Assembly: GCF_020991455.1 (NCBI RefSeq)
Contig: NZ_JAJMOX010000002.1
Coordinates: forward strand, 310,001 to 374,000
Source: Flavobacterium sp. JAS
GTDB lineage: Bacteria; Bacteroidota; Bacteroidia; Flavobacteriales; Flavobacteriaceae
Length of the DNA: 64,000 nucleotides
Reading direction: 5' to 3'
Shown here: in pieces, positions 19,850 through 32,157 of the stretch
Position numbering within the stretch: position 1 is the stretch's first letter
Layout of the letters: each line of letters opens with the position of its first letter
Notes under the pieces: model-generated
Databases searched by the model: none
The model's input: the letters and a program-made list of their open reading frames with translations, nothing else
What the model was told of the DNA's origin: nothing
Translations under genes and position numbers: made by a program

Positions 19850-21646
19850 ATGAAAAAGCAAATTAGCCGTGGAGAATTTATTAGATTATCAGGTTTAACA
19901 TTGGCAGGAGCTTTAGTTAGTGATGCCATTTTTGCCAATGATTTATTTTTAAAGAACAATACTTCTAAAGAGGATATTCAATTAATGAAAAAGCTCATTT
20001 TAAACAATGATGCCACTGTTAGAAAAATCCTCAACAAAGTACCTCTTGACCCCACAATCAGACTGAGCAGTTTTCGCGATATAGCCAATTCCATTGCAAC
20101 AATGACGGCTTCGATAGCTAATTCCGGATCTGAATATTATAAATCGAAAGTTTTGGCTGAAAAACTGAATCAGGCAATAGATATTTTATTAAAAGAACAA
20201 TATAGCGATGGCACATTAGATGCTGGGGGCAACAGACAATCTCCTCCCGATACTGCTTTTGTCTTAGAATATATTTGTGTTGCAGCTTTTATTTTAAAAA
20301 ATAACAAACAAAGCGATTTAGCGTCTTTGAAAGATAAATTTAAAAAGTTTATTTTGAATGCGGGCGAGGCTATGGTAACAGGAGGTGTTCATACTCCAAA
20401 TCACAGATGGGTTATTTGTGCGGCATTAGCCAATATTAATTCCCTGTATCCGGATACCAGATATGTTAAAAGAATTGATCAATGGCTGGCAGAAGGTATT
20501 TATATTAATAAAGATGGACATTATTCTGAACGAAGCGGGATTTACTCTGCCGTAATTGACAGAGCATTAATTACGATGGCAAGAACACTCAATAGACCGG
20601 AATTATTAGATCTAGTGTACCAAAATCTAACCACTTATCTTTATTATACAGAGCAAAATGGGGATTTGGTTACAGTTGATTCTAAAAGACAGGATCAGTT
20701 TATGACTTTAAAAGTAACGAAGTTTTATTTACAGTATCGATACATGGCAATCCGTACCAATAGTGCAATGTTTGCGTATATGGTCAATCTCATTGAAAAT
20801 CTACCGGATTTTACAACCGATATCTTATCAGATTCGTTAGCTTTTTTTATGGAAAATGAAGAACTTCAGAAACAAATTCCTGTTGAAGGTAAAGTTGAAA
20901 ATGATTTTGAAAAGTTTTTTGCAGCCTCCAATCTGGCAAGAATCAGGCGCGGAAAAACTTCTGTAACACTATTTGGAGGTAACGATCAGCCGGTTCAGAT
21001 TGTTTCCGGAAGATCTTCAAATCCTAATTTTCTAATGTATAGAAAACAAGATGCTATACTGAAATACATGCGACTGTCTACTTCCTTTTTTAGAATGGGA
21101 TATTTTAGCAGCGATGGTATTGTAAAAGAAGGAAATAAATACATCCTCAAGGAAACCAAAGAAGCAGATTATTATCAGCCGCTTGCCGAAGAATTTCGCA
21201 GATCAGATGGGAATTATAAATTATCTGAATCGCCAGACGGTCGATTTTGGAATAAAATGGATTTTGATTCGAGAACCAAAAGCAATGTAAAAAAGCAAAT
21301 TACCATAATTGAAATCACGGAAGAAAATGGAGCGCTGAGTTTAGATTTTAAAGTGGACGGTCCTCCCAATGTTGAAGTAACAATTGAAATGTGTTTTAAT
21401 GAAGAAAGCATCGTTAAAGGAGCAGAAATAGAAGAAAAAAAGAACTATTTTCTTAGATCTGGATTCGGAGAAGTTGCTACGGGAGAAGATACCATACAAT
21501 TTGGACCTGGAAAGTGCGAACATCTAAACATAGAAAATTTAGATAGTGAAGAATACACCTACCACAAAGGCAGCTTGCATACAAACGGTGTACATGTTTA
21601 TATTACAGGATTTACACCCTTTACGCATAAAATGACTATTGGTTAA
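19850..21646 (+). CDS. Secreted (alpha/alpha)-toroid protein, possible lyase/hydrolase
   Basis: The ATG at 19850 gives 598 residues with a Tat-like or Sec signal (SRGEFIRLSGLTLAGALVSD); a TTG eight codons upstream is a weaker alternative. Residues ~40-340 are helical with motifs DGTLDAGGNRQSPPDTAF, GGVHTPNHRWVICAAL and DGHYSERSGIYSAVIDRAL. This looks like an (alpha/alpha)n toroid as in heparinase II/III-type polysaccharide lyases and some glycosidases; the NHRW and YSERS stretches are the likely active-site residues. The C-terminal ~200 residues look beta-sandwich-like. I do not recognise a defined CAZy family. Placement between GH92 genes and a phosphoesterase suggests action on the same glycan. 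Confidence 0.75.
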   Translation: MKKQISRGEFIRLSGLTLAGALVSDAIFANDLFLKNNTSKEDIQLMKKLILNNDATVRKILNKVPLDPTIRLSSFRDIANSIATMTASIANSGSEYYKSKVLAEKLNQAIDILLKEQYSDGTLDAGGNRQSPPDTAFVLEYICVAAFILKNNKQSDLASLKDKFKKFILNAGEAMVTGGVHTPNHRWVICAALANINSLYPDTRYVKRIDQWLAEGIYINKDGHYSERSGIYSAVIDRALITMARTLNRPELLDLVYQNLTTYLYYTEQNGDLVTVDSKRQDQFMTLKVTKFYLQYRYMAIRTNSAMFAYMVNLIENLPDFTTDILSDSLAFFMENEELQKQIPVEGKVENDFEKFFAASNLARIRRGKTSVTLFGGNDQPVQIVSGRSSNPNFLMYRKQDAILKYMRLSTSFFRMGYFSSDGIVKEGNKYILKETKEADYYQPLAEEFRRSDGNYKLSESPDGRFWNKMDFDSRTKSNVKKQITIIEITEENGALSLDFKVDGPPNVEVTIEMCFNEESIVKGAEIEEKKNYFLRSGFGEVATGEDTIQFGPGKCEHLNIENLDSEEYTYHKGSLHTNGVHVYITGFTPFTHKMTIG

Positions 21647-21700
21647 CTGTAATTAATTCTAGTACATACCACAACAAAAAATAATTATTTACCGGATTCT

Positions 21701-23533
21701 ATGCCATTAAAAAATAATCTTTATCTGCTACTTTTAGTAATGCTGGTTTCTTGTAAAACAGAGCAGCAACCTGTTGCAAAAAAAGTACAAATTGCTTTTA
21801 TTGCCGATGTTCATTTACAGGATATTTTCGGAAAATTTCATGATAATAATTACAAAGGCATCAAAAATCCGGTAACGGGTGAGTATGCTAATATTAGAAC
21901 GATGAGTTCTCAATTACACTCTACCAGAATTTTCAACGAAAATTATTTTGCCTTTTTAGAAGCTTTAAATGACATCTCAAAAAGAGGAATTAAACAAGTC
22001 GTACTTCCGGGTGATTTTAGTGATGACGGACAACCGGTTCATGTCAGGGGATTAAAAAAAATACTTAACAAATACACAAAGAAACACGGCATATCGTTTT
22101 TTGTAACGACTGGAAATCATGATGTAGTAAGACCTTTTTCTCAAGAAGCCATTAAAACAGATTTTTTAGGCAAAGGAGGTAAAGAACAAATTATTAGCAG
22201 TTCTAAAAATAATCTGCCCGAAGACAAAGATCAATTAGAACCCATAATCACATCCGATATAAAAAACTGGGGTTATAAAGAGACCTTAAATGAAATGGCT
22301 GGTTTCGGGTTTTTTCCAAAGAAAAATGATTTGTATTGGGAAACTCCTTTTTCGACCTATACTTACGAAAGCTATAATTTTGACAAAGCTTTAAAAGAGT
22401 CCGGATTACAAAATAGAACGTATGCTGTTGTAAACACCAATTTATCACTTCCGGACGCTAGTTATTTGGTTGAACCCATCAAAGGCGTTTGGCTTTTGGC
22501 AATAGACGCCAATGTATATGTTCCTAACAAAAAATTATCTGGAGCACAGGACAATCCTAATGATTTTTCCGGAGCCAGCATTGGTTACAACAATGTGCTT
22601 ATTTATAAAAAACATTTAATAGACTGGATAAAAAAGGTTTCGGCAGAAGCCAGACAAAAAGGAAAAATATTAATTGCTTTTAGTCATTATCCAATGGTTG
22701 ATTTTAATAATGATGCCTCACCGGAATTAAAATTGCTGTTTGGTCCCCATAAAATGCAATTAGACAGAGTGCCGGATGAAGAAGTTGCGCGGACATTTGC
22801 CGATGCAGGAATTCAAATTCATTTTGGCGGACACATGCATATTAACGATACAGGAGTAAGAATTACAGCAAGTGGTAATACTTTGTTTAATATTCAAACA
22901 CCTTCATTGGCTGCCTATAAGCCAGCATATAAAATACTGACGATTCGTTCTAATTCAGAAGTTGAGGTAGAAACGATCGTAGTGGGTTCCGTTTCAAAGT
23001 TTAACAGCTTGTTTCCTTTTTATGAAGAAGAATACGCTCATTTACAAGATATAAAAAGCCCTGATATTTGGAACAAAGATATTTTGAAAGCTAAAGATTA
23101 TGAAGATTTTACACGATGGCATTTAAAAGAACTAGTTCGTCTGCGTTTTTTGCCTGAAGATTTTCCGGTTCAATTTTTGGCGGCTATTATAAAACTTTCC
23201 GGTAAAGATTTAGTACAAATCAATGCGAACATTCCAGAAGTCGAACAAGAGCTATTGTCGAATCATTTAACGATTCAGGATTTTGAATCCTGGACTGGTT
23301 TTGATATGATATTCGATTTTTACAGATTAAAAAACGCAGATGAATTAGCCATTCCGGAAATAGGTAAAAACAGATTAAAACAATATGAAATGGTCTGTAA
23401 ACAATTGCAAAAATCGAGTAATAAGAATTTAGTCCTTTGGTCAGAAATAGTATTGAAAACGATGAATGGGCAACCGGCAAATCATTTTAAAATTAACTTA
23501 AATACCAATCAGATTGATCGAATAGAACCTTAA
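21701..23533 (+). CDS. Calcineurin-like metallophosphoesterase lipoprotein
   Basis: A 610-residue lipoprotein (lipobox LVSC, Cys18). It carries the full metallophosphatase signature series: IADVHL (Asp36, His38), LPGDFSDDG, TTGNHDVV, FSHYP and GGHMHIND, which together bind a dinuclear metal centre and hydrolyse phosphomono- or diesters. The C-terminal ~200 residues are helical and not typical of the core family. Anchored in the periplasm or outer membrane, it could remove phosphate or phosphodiester groups that block mannosidases, as needed for phosphomannans or inositol-phosphate glycans. Phosphatases occur in other mannan loci; the exact substrate here is inference. It lies 54 bp after the toroid protein and 53 bp before the HTCS. 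Confidence 0.9.
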   Translation: MPLKNNLYLLLLVMLVSCKTEQQPVAKKVQIAFIADVHLQDIFGKFHDNNYKGIKNPVTGEYANIRTMSSQLHSTRIFNENYFAFLEALNDISKRGIKQVVLPGDFSDDGQPVHVRGLKKILNKYTKKHGISFFVTTGNHDVVRPFSQEAIKTDFLGKGGKEQIISSSKNNLPEDKDQLEPIITSDIKNWGYKETLNEMAGFGFFPKKNDLYWETPFSTYTYESYNFDKALKESGLQNRTYAVVNTNLSLPDASYLVEPIKGVWLLAIDANVYVPNKKLSGAQDNPNDFSGASIGYNNVLIYKKHLIDWIKKVSAEARQKGKILIAFSHYPMVDFNNDASPELKLLFGPHKMQLDRVPDEEVARTFADAGIQIHFGGHMHINDTGVRITASGNTLFNIQTPSLAAYKPAYKILTIRSNSEVEVETIVVGSVSKFNSLFPFYEEEYAHLQDIKSPDIWNKDILKAKDYEDFTRWHLKELVRLRFLPEDFPVQFLAAIIKLSGKDLVQINANIPEVEQELLSNHLTIQDFESWTGFDMIFDFYRLKNADELAIPEIGKNRLKQYEMVCKQLQKSSNKNLVLWSEIVLKTMNGQPANHFKINLNTNQIDRIEP

Positions 23534-23586
23534 AAAGATAATAATTATTTAATCAAAAACAGTACATTGCAGTTATAATTCATTTT

Positions 23587-26500
23587 ATGAAACAAAATCC
23601 TTTTATAGTATTCCTTTGTTTAGCCACATTTTATTATTCACATTCACAGAATATAAAATTTACGCATTATAATGACAACAACGGTTTGTCACATAACTCT
23701 GTGAGGCATATTGTGCAGGATAAAAAAGGATTTTTATGGTTTGGTACTTTTTTTGGATTGAATCGTTTTGACGGGTATCAGTTTAAAAACTACATGAGTT
23801 CGTCTCCCGGTAATAATAAATTGTACAATGATGATATTACTGCATTAGAATTAGATGAATCATCAAATCAGTTATGGATAGGTACCAGAAAAGGTTTGAC
23901 GCTTTTTAAAATGGATACGCATGTTTTTGTCACTTTTTTGCCTAAAAAAAATGACCAGAACAGTTTGCCCGAAGGAGAAATCAGATCGGTATATGTTGAT
24001 AAATTCAAAAGAGTTTGGGTAGGGACTAAAAATCAGGGAGTTTATATGTTTTTTTTGAAAGAAAACAGATTCGAAAAAATTCCGATTAAAGGTTTTGATT
24101 ATGTAAAAGAAATTTTTGAAGACAGAAAAGGAAATATTTGGGTAGGCAGTTATGATAAAGGATCAGTTGCCAAAATAACCTTAGACAGTAAAGGAACAAT
24201 CGTAAAAATGAATAATTATACGCTTTCTGTTCCTTATTCTAACGAAAAAAACCCATACATTAATTTTATTTATGAAGATGCTAAAGCCGATATTTTTGTA
24301 GGAACACGCAGAGGGCTTTACAAATTAGATACAAAAAAGGATGAATTTGTAAATTTATATATCGAAAACAAAGAAATCAGAGGCAATTTGGGGCCGTACT
24401 TTTTATCAGTTGCTCAGGCTCCAGATGGTAAATACTGGGTTGGAACTCTTGGTGGATTATTGGTTTGTAAGCAATTGGAAGACATTCAAAAAGGAGATTA
24501 CAAATGGTATTATTCAGTACTTTCAGATGACACTTCGATCGTTGATAATTTGATTTCGGCTTTATACTTTGATCGTGCAGGAGTTTTATGGATTGGGACA
24601 GAAGACGGCCTTGACAAGTTTGATCCGTACGAAAACCAATTTGTACTCAATAAAGACATCTCTCGTTACATAGGCAATCAGGCACCACGTATAAGGGGAT
24701 TTTCTAAAACATACGACGGAAAAGTAATTGTGGCGACTAGTCATAACGGACTTTTTATTTCAAGCGCAAAAGGTTTTGTGCCGTTGTACAATAAATCGAT
24801 TGATATATCGAGTATCTATTCTGAAGATGGTAAAATTTTTTATTGCGGACTTTGGGATGGTAAAATGATGGTGTATAACTACAGCGCTAACTCATCAAAA
24901 GAAATTAATCTGGGTTTTGATACATCGCCAATATTTGCTTTTAATAAAATTGGTGAGCAATCGATGATGATAGGTTCATTTGGAGAAGGAGCCGTTATAT
25001 TAAACACAAAAACGTTAGAAGTACAGGCTTCGAAAGGAAAATTATTACCGGGCTTTCAGATAAATGCCATAGAAAAAGATACTCAAAACAATGTATGGTT
25101 TGCTACAGAAACAGGTGTTGTGAAATATAATGCGGGATCAGGTAAAATAGAAACTTACAAATCACTTTCAAAAAAAGAAAATGGTATACCTAATGAGGAT
25201 AATGTTAGTGATATCATGATCGACAAAAAAGGTAAAATATGGGCGTCTACGCGTTTTGGATTATGCTTGTTCGATTCTAAAAAGAACACTTTTTCAACCA
25301 TAAAAAACTTCAAAGAAATCTCCGGTACATGGATTACCGATATGCTATCAGACGCAAACGGAAATTTATGGCTAAATATCAATAATAATAGTATTGCCTG
25401 GGTAAAATCAGATTTAAAAGATATTAATATTTACCATGTAAACAGTGGTAATAGACTGGATGTTTTTAGTTCAAGCGGTTTCTTTAATTTTAATAATTCA
25501 ACTATTTTTCTTGGAGGTAAAAATGGTATTATTTCTTTTTCTCCACAAACAATGAAAAGAAATAATTGGTCGCCTGAACCGGTTATTTCCGAATTTAAAA
25601 TTCAGAATGAAGAAATATTTCCTGAAATGGAAATTAATGGAGATATTCCGCTTTCAAAGGATCTGAACTATGGAAAAAAGGTAGAACTCAACTATAAAAA
25701 CCGAAATTTTTCACTACAGTTTTCGACTCCGTCATTTGCTAACGAAAAACTGAATAAGTTTCAGTATATGCTGGAAGGCTTTGATAAAAATTGGATTACA
25801 GCCAATAGTAACTCAAGAACTGTTCAGTATACCAATCTTTTTCCGGGCAATTATGTATTCAAAATAAAATCCAGCAATAGCGACGGTCATTGGAGCAAGG
25901 TGGTTTCTTATCAAATAAAAATCCTTCCGCCTTTTTGGTTAACACCACTATCATTTTTATTATTCTTTGCACTTCTTGTTCTTATTTTTTATTTTATCAG
26001 AAGAGAAATTAAAAACCGTATCCGCTTAAAACAGGAATTGCTTACCGAAAAAGTAAACAGGGAACATGATATTAAGCTAAATAATGAAAAACTGCGATTT
26101 TTTACGAATATTTCGCATGAGTTAAGGACTCCGTTGACACTTATTTTAGGTCCCGCCAAGCAATTATTGGATGAAAATAATAATGCAACCGATTATGAAA
26201 AAAGCAGGTACAATCTAATCTATCAAAACGCCAGCAGGCTTTTAAATCTGGTAAATCAGGTACTCGATTTTAGAAAAGCACAGTCAGGAGAATTAAAACT
26301 TAAAGTTTCAAAAACAGATATTCTGACCTATTCTAAAAACATTTTTGATTCCTTTAAGGAAATGGCGTACAACAAGAAAATTAAATTGAATTTTATTGCT
26401 GAGGTTGAAGATATTAAGGGCTGGGTAGATAATGATAAATATGATAAAATTCTTTACAATCTCTTGTCTAATGCGTTGAAGTTTACCAACAAATATGGTA

Positions 26501-27624
26501 ATGTAGATTTATTTATCAGATTAAAAAACAGTACTGAAGAAATTTTAATTCTGGAAGTTATCGATGACGGAATTGGAATTCCTTTGAAAAGTCAGGAAAA
26601 AATCTTCAAACGCTTTTATCAGGCGACCAATAGTAAAGCAAATAACACAGGATCAGGTATTGGTTTGTCCTTAGTAAAATCGTTAGTTGCGCTTCATAAA
26701 GGATCTATATCCGTAGAAAGTACATTGGGTAAAGGAAGTACATTTACGGTTGAAATTCCTATAGACCGCATTTCTTACGAGAGTAAGGAAGTATTTGAAT
26801 ATGCTTTAAAAAATGACAATTTAAGCATGCTAATTCCGGAAAAACCGGTAAAAAAAATAATTCAGAGCATAGATTTAAAAGAGAAAATATTGGTTATTGA
26901 AGATAATATTGAACTCAGAAAATATTTGGTCGATTATCTATCCGATTATTATAAAGTTTACGATGCCGAAAATGGAGAAGAAGGTCTGAAAATTTGCCGA
27001 CAAATTAAACCAATCTTATGTATTGCAGATGTTATGATGCCGGTCATGGACGGACTCGAATTTTGTAAAGAACTAAAAAGCGATGAGTTTATTAGCCATA
27101 TACCTGTTGTTTTATTAACGGCACTTGCAGAAAACGTCGATAAGGTTAAAGGATATGAAACAGGAGCCGACGGTTATTTAGTAAAACCCTTTGAACCTTC
27201 GTTATTAAAAACGGTAATTGAAAATATTATTAAATCAAGATCAGATTTAAAATTAAAATTCTCTGGTGAAGTAGAAAGTAAAATAAGTTTACTGACCCAT
27301 TCTCCAATTGATGAGGAATTCATGGAAAAAATAACCGGTTTAATAAATGATAATCTGGGCGAGTTAGATTTATCGACAGAATTCTTATGTGATAAACTAG
27401 GCGTGAGTTCTTCTAAATTATACAGAAAAATTAAAGAACTAACAGATTTGGCTCCTAATGAATTTATTAGAACTATACGTTTAAAAAAATCAGCAGAACT
27501 TTTAAAAACCAAAAAATATAATGTTTCTGAAGTTACTAATCTGGTAGGATTCAATGATCCCTTATATTTTAGCAGATGTTTTAAAAAACAATTTGGTTTT
27601 CCTCCAAGTAAGCTCATTAATTAA
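23587..27624 (+). CDS. Hybrid two-component system regulator (HTCS)
   Basis: A 1345-residue one-protein signalling system. It has a signal peptide (1-20); two seven-bladed Reg_prop propellers (about 25-690; repeated GLSHNSVRHIVQDKKGFLWFGT-like units); a Y_Y_Y domain (about 715-790); a membrane helix (about 790-812); HisKA with the phospho-acceptor in NISHELRTPL (His844); an HATPase_c (DDGIGIPL, GSGIGLSLVKSL); a receiver with Asp1148 in IADVMMP; and a C-terminal AraC-type HTH (about 1245-1345). HTCS proteins bind an oligosaccharide in the periplasm and directly activate the adjacent SusCD locus. This one should control 9751-23533, perhaps also GH89. A perfect 20-bp terminator follows. Confidence 0.96.
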   Translation: MKQNPFIVFLCLATFYYSHSQNIKFTHYNDNNGLSHNSVRHIVQDKKGFLWFGTFFGLNRFDGYQFKNYMSSSPGNNKLYNDDITALELDESSNQLWIGTRKGLTLFKMDTHVFVTFLPKKNDQNSLPEGEIRSVYVDKFKRVWVGTKNQGVYMFFLKENRFEKIPIKGFDYVKEIFEDRKGNIWVGSYDKGSVAKITLDSKGTIVKMNNYTLSVPYSNEKNPYINFIYEDAKADIFVGTRRGLYKLDTKKDEFVNLYIENKEIRGNLGPYFLSVAQAPDGKYWVGTLGGLLVCKQLEDIQKGDYKWYYSVLSDDTSIVDNLISALYFDRAGVLWIGTEDGLDKFDPYENQFVLNKDISRYIGNQAPRIRGFSKTYDGKVIVATSHNGLFISSAKGFVPLYNKSIDISSIYSEDGKIFYCGLWDGKMMVYNYSANSSKEINLGFDTSPIFAFNKIGEQSMMIGSFGEGAVILNTKTLEVQASKGKLLPGFQINAIEKDTQNNVWFATETGVVKYNAGSGKIETYKSLSKKENGIPNEDNVSDIMIDKKGKIWASTRFGLCLFDSKKNTFSTIKNFKEISGTWITDMLSDANGNLWLNINNNSIAWVKSDLKDINIYHVNSGNRLDVFSSSGFFNFNNSTIFLGGKNGIISFSPQTMKRNNWSPEPVISEFKIQNEEIFPEMEINGDIPLSKDLNYGKKVELNYKNRNFSLQFSTPSFANEKLNKFQYMLEGFDKNWITANSNSRTVQYTNLFPGNYVFKIKSSNSDGHWSKVVSYQIKILPPFWLTPLSFLLFFALLVLIFYFIRREIKNRIRLKQELLTEKVNREHDIKLNNEKLRFFTNISHELRTPLTLILGPAKQLLDENNNATDYEKSRYNLIYQNASRLLNLVNQVLDFRKAQSGELKLKVSKTDILTYSKNIFDSFKEMAYNKKIKLNFIAEVEDIKGWVDNDKYDKILYNLLSNALKFTNKYGNVDLFIRLKNSTEEILILEVIDDGIGIPLKSQEKIFKRFYQATNSKANNTGSGIGLSLVKSLVALHKGSISVESTLGKGSTFTVEIPIDRISYESKEVFEYALKNDNLSMLIPEKPVKKIIQSIDLKEKILVIEDNIELRKYLVDYLSDYYKVYDAENGEEGLKICRQIKPILCIADVMMPVMDGLEFCKELKSDEFISHIPVVLLTALAENVDKVKGYETGADGYLVKPFEPSLLKTVIENIIKSRSDLKLKFSGEVESKISLLTHSPIDEEFMEKITGLINDNLGELDLSTEFLCDKLGVSSSKLYRKIKELTDLAPNEFIRTIRLKKSAELLKTKKYNVSEVTNLVGFNDPLYFSRCFKKQFGFPPSKLIN

Positions 27625-27632
27625 ATTCCAAT

Positions 27633-27684
27633 AAAAAAATCCCAAATTCCAATTGTTCAAAGAGTTGGAATTTGGGATTTTTTT
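27633..27684 (+). terminator. Perfect 20-bp stem terminator after the HTCS
   Basis: AAAAAAATCCCAAATTCCAA (27633-27652) and its exact complement (27665-27684) flank a 12-nt loop. The stem ends in T7 on either strand, so it should stop transcription from both sides. It separates the mannosidase/HTCS operon from the inositol oxygenase unit. Confidence 0.93.
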
Positions 27685-27767
27685 ATTGGAATTTATACTT
27701 TACGATTATTTGTTGTAAAAATCATATTAAATTAAGATTTATCCATGTTTTTGATGTATTAATCCAT

Positions 27768-27796
27768 TTTGATTTCTATATGTAATTCTATTTTTG
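27768..27796 (+). promoter_or_regulatory. Predicted promoter of the inositol oxygenase unit
   Basis: TTTG at 27768-27771 and TATTTTTG at 27789-27796, with a 17-bp spacer, match the Bacteroidota consensus. Together with the strong terminator just upstream and the gene start 27 bp downstream, it marks a new transcription unit. Confidence 0.6.
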
Positions 27797-27822
27797 TCTT
27801 ATAACTTTTAATTTTAAATCTA

Positions 27823-28695
27823 ATGAAAAAGCCAATAGACACTGATAATCCATTACATAATTTGGATGAATGGGAAGATGATTTATTACTACGATATCCA
27901 GACCCATCTGAACCTGTAAAAGAAAAAGAAGAGTTTAGAAATTATGTCGATTCAGAAAGAGTAGAAACCGTTAAAGAGTTTTATAGAATCAATCATACCT
28001 ATCAAACCTATGATTTTGTATGCAGTAAAGAAGAAGAATTTCTACAATTTAATAAAAAAGAAATGTCAATTTGGGAAGCAGTTGACTTTTTAAATACCCT
28101 TGTTGATGATAGTGATCCGGATATCGATTTAGACCAAACTCAGCATCTTTTGCAAACTTCTGAAGCAATTAGAGCAGATGGTCATCCTGATTGGTTTGTG
28201 TTAACAGGTTTTATACACGATCTGGGAAAAATTTTATGTTTGTTTGGAGAACCACAGTGGGCAGTTGTCGGTGATACTTTTCCTGTTGGCTGTTCGTATT
28301 CAGATCAAATAGTATATTCAGAATTTTTTAAAGAAAATCCGGATTATACAGATGAGAGATTCAACACGAAACTTGGTGTTTATACTCAAAATTGTGGGCT
28401 CGATAAAGTAAAAATGAGTTGGGGACATGACGAATATCTGTATCAAATCATGAAAGACTACTTACCGGAACCGGCTTTGTATATGATCAGATATCATTCG
28501 TTTTACTCCCAACATAAAGAGAATGCCTACGCACATTTAATGAATGAAAAAGACATAGAAATGTTTGACTGGGTAAGAAAATTTAATCCTTATGATTTAT
28601 ATACAAAAGCACCTGTTAAGCCAGATGTCAAAGCGTTACTGCCGTATTATAAAGAATTAGTCGCCAAATATTTACCGGAAAAATTGAAGTTTTAA
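27823..28695 (+). CDS. miox: myo-Inositol oxygenase (MIOX), EC 1.13.99.1
   Basis: A 290-residue cytoplasmic protein (no signal peptide), near-collinear with animal and plant MIOX. It cleaves myo-inositol with O2 at a mixed-valent diiron site to give D-glucuronate. All six iron ligands are visible: His108 (TQHLLQT), His132-Asp133 (IHDLGK), His202 (SWGHDEY), His225 (IRYHSF) and Asp258 (NPYDLYTK). The substrate lysine (Lys136) is present, as are the family blocks [27 protein letters not shown] and [11 protein letters not shown]. This is specific MIOX sequence, not just a generic HD-domain fold. It begins its own unit and is 59 bp before GH2. Its glucuronate product could join the uronate metabolism suggested by the GH28 genes, but uxaC/uxuA-type enzymes are not in the window. 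Confidence 0.95.
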   Translation: MKKPIDTDNPLHNLDEWEDDLLLRYPDPSEPVKEKEEFRNYVDSERVETVKEFYRINHTYQTYDFVCSKEEEFLQFNKKEMSIWEAVDFLNTLVDDSDPDIDLDQTQHLLQTSEAIRADGHPDWFVLTGFIHDLGKILCLFGEPQWAVVGDTFPVGCSYSDQIVYSEFFKENPDYTDERFNTKLGVYTQNCGLDKVKMSWGHDEYLYQIMKDYLPEPALYMIRYHSFYSQHKENAYAHLMNEKDIEMFDWVRKFNPYDLYTKAPVKPDVKALLPYYKELVAKYLPEKLKF

Positions 28696-28754
28696 ATAGA
28701 GCTTCTTTTGATTTGTACTTCTTTCTTTATGAAAGAGAATTAAACTAAAAATAA

Positions 28755-31895
<3,141 letters not shown>

Positions 31896-31909
31896 GATAA
31901 CCTTAAAAA

Positions 31910-32053
31910 TTTAACACATAGAAACATAGTTTTAGTAAACTTAAAAAAGACGTTTCACTCATTAAAGTTCACATAGCAACTATGTGTGAAGAAACGAGTT
32001 TCTTTTTTATTCTCTTTTAGGAAAAAGTAAAATCTATGTTTCTATGTGTTAAA
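31910..32053. repeat. Nested palindromic element with 20-bp perfect arms
   Basis: TTTAACACATAGAAACATAG (31910-31929) is the exact inverted complement of 32034-32053. Inside lies a second hairpin, TTCACATAG-CAA-CTATGTGTGAA (about 31968-31990), and a GTTTC/GAAAC pairing. A shorter version of the same arm occurs at 58879-58927. It resembles a REP/BIME-like or mobile palindromic unit and may also serve as a terminator. Confidence 0.7.
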
Positions 32054-32157
32054 TAATTATACACGCTAAAAAGTTTCAAATAAAAAATATCATTTATAAT
32101 TATTGATACTCTTCTGGAGAAATCAATAACTGAATATGCTTTTAAATAAGTGCAATT

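Noticed and set aside
27174..27617. 147-codon minus-strand frame at the HTCS 3' end
   Set aside because: Covers the receiver and AraC domains of a clearly real gene on the other strand.
27823..28695. Generic HD-domain phosphohydrolase as an alternative call for MIOX
   Set aside because: The MIOX-specific blocks [17 protein letters not shown] and NPYDLYTK and all six iron ligands are present, which generic HD proteins lack.
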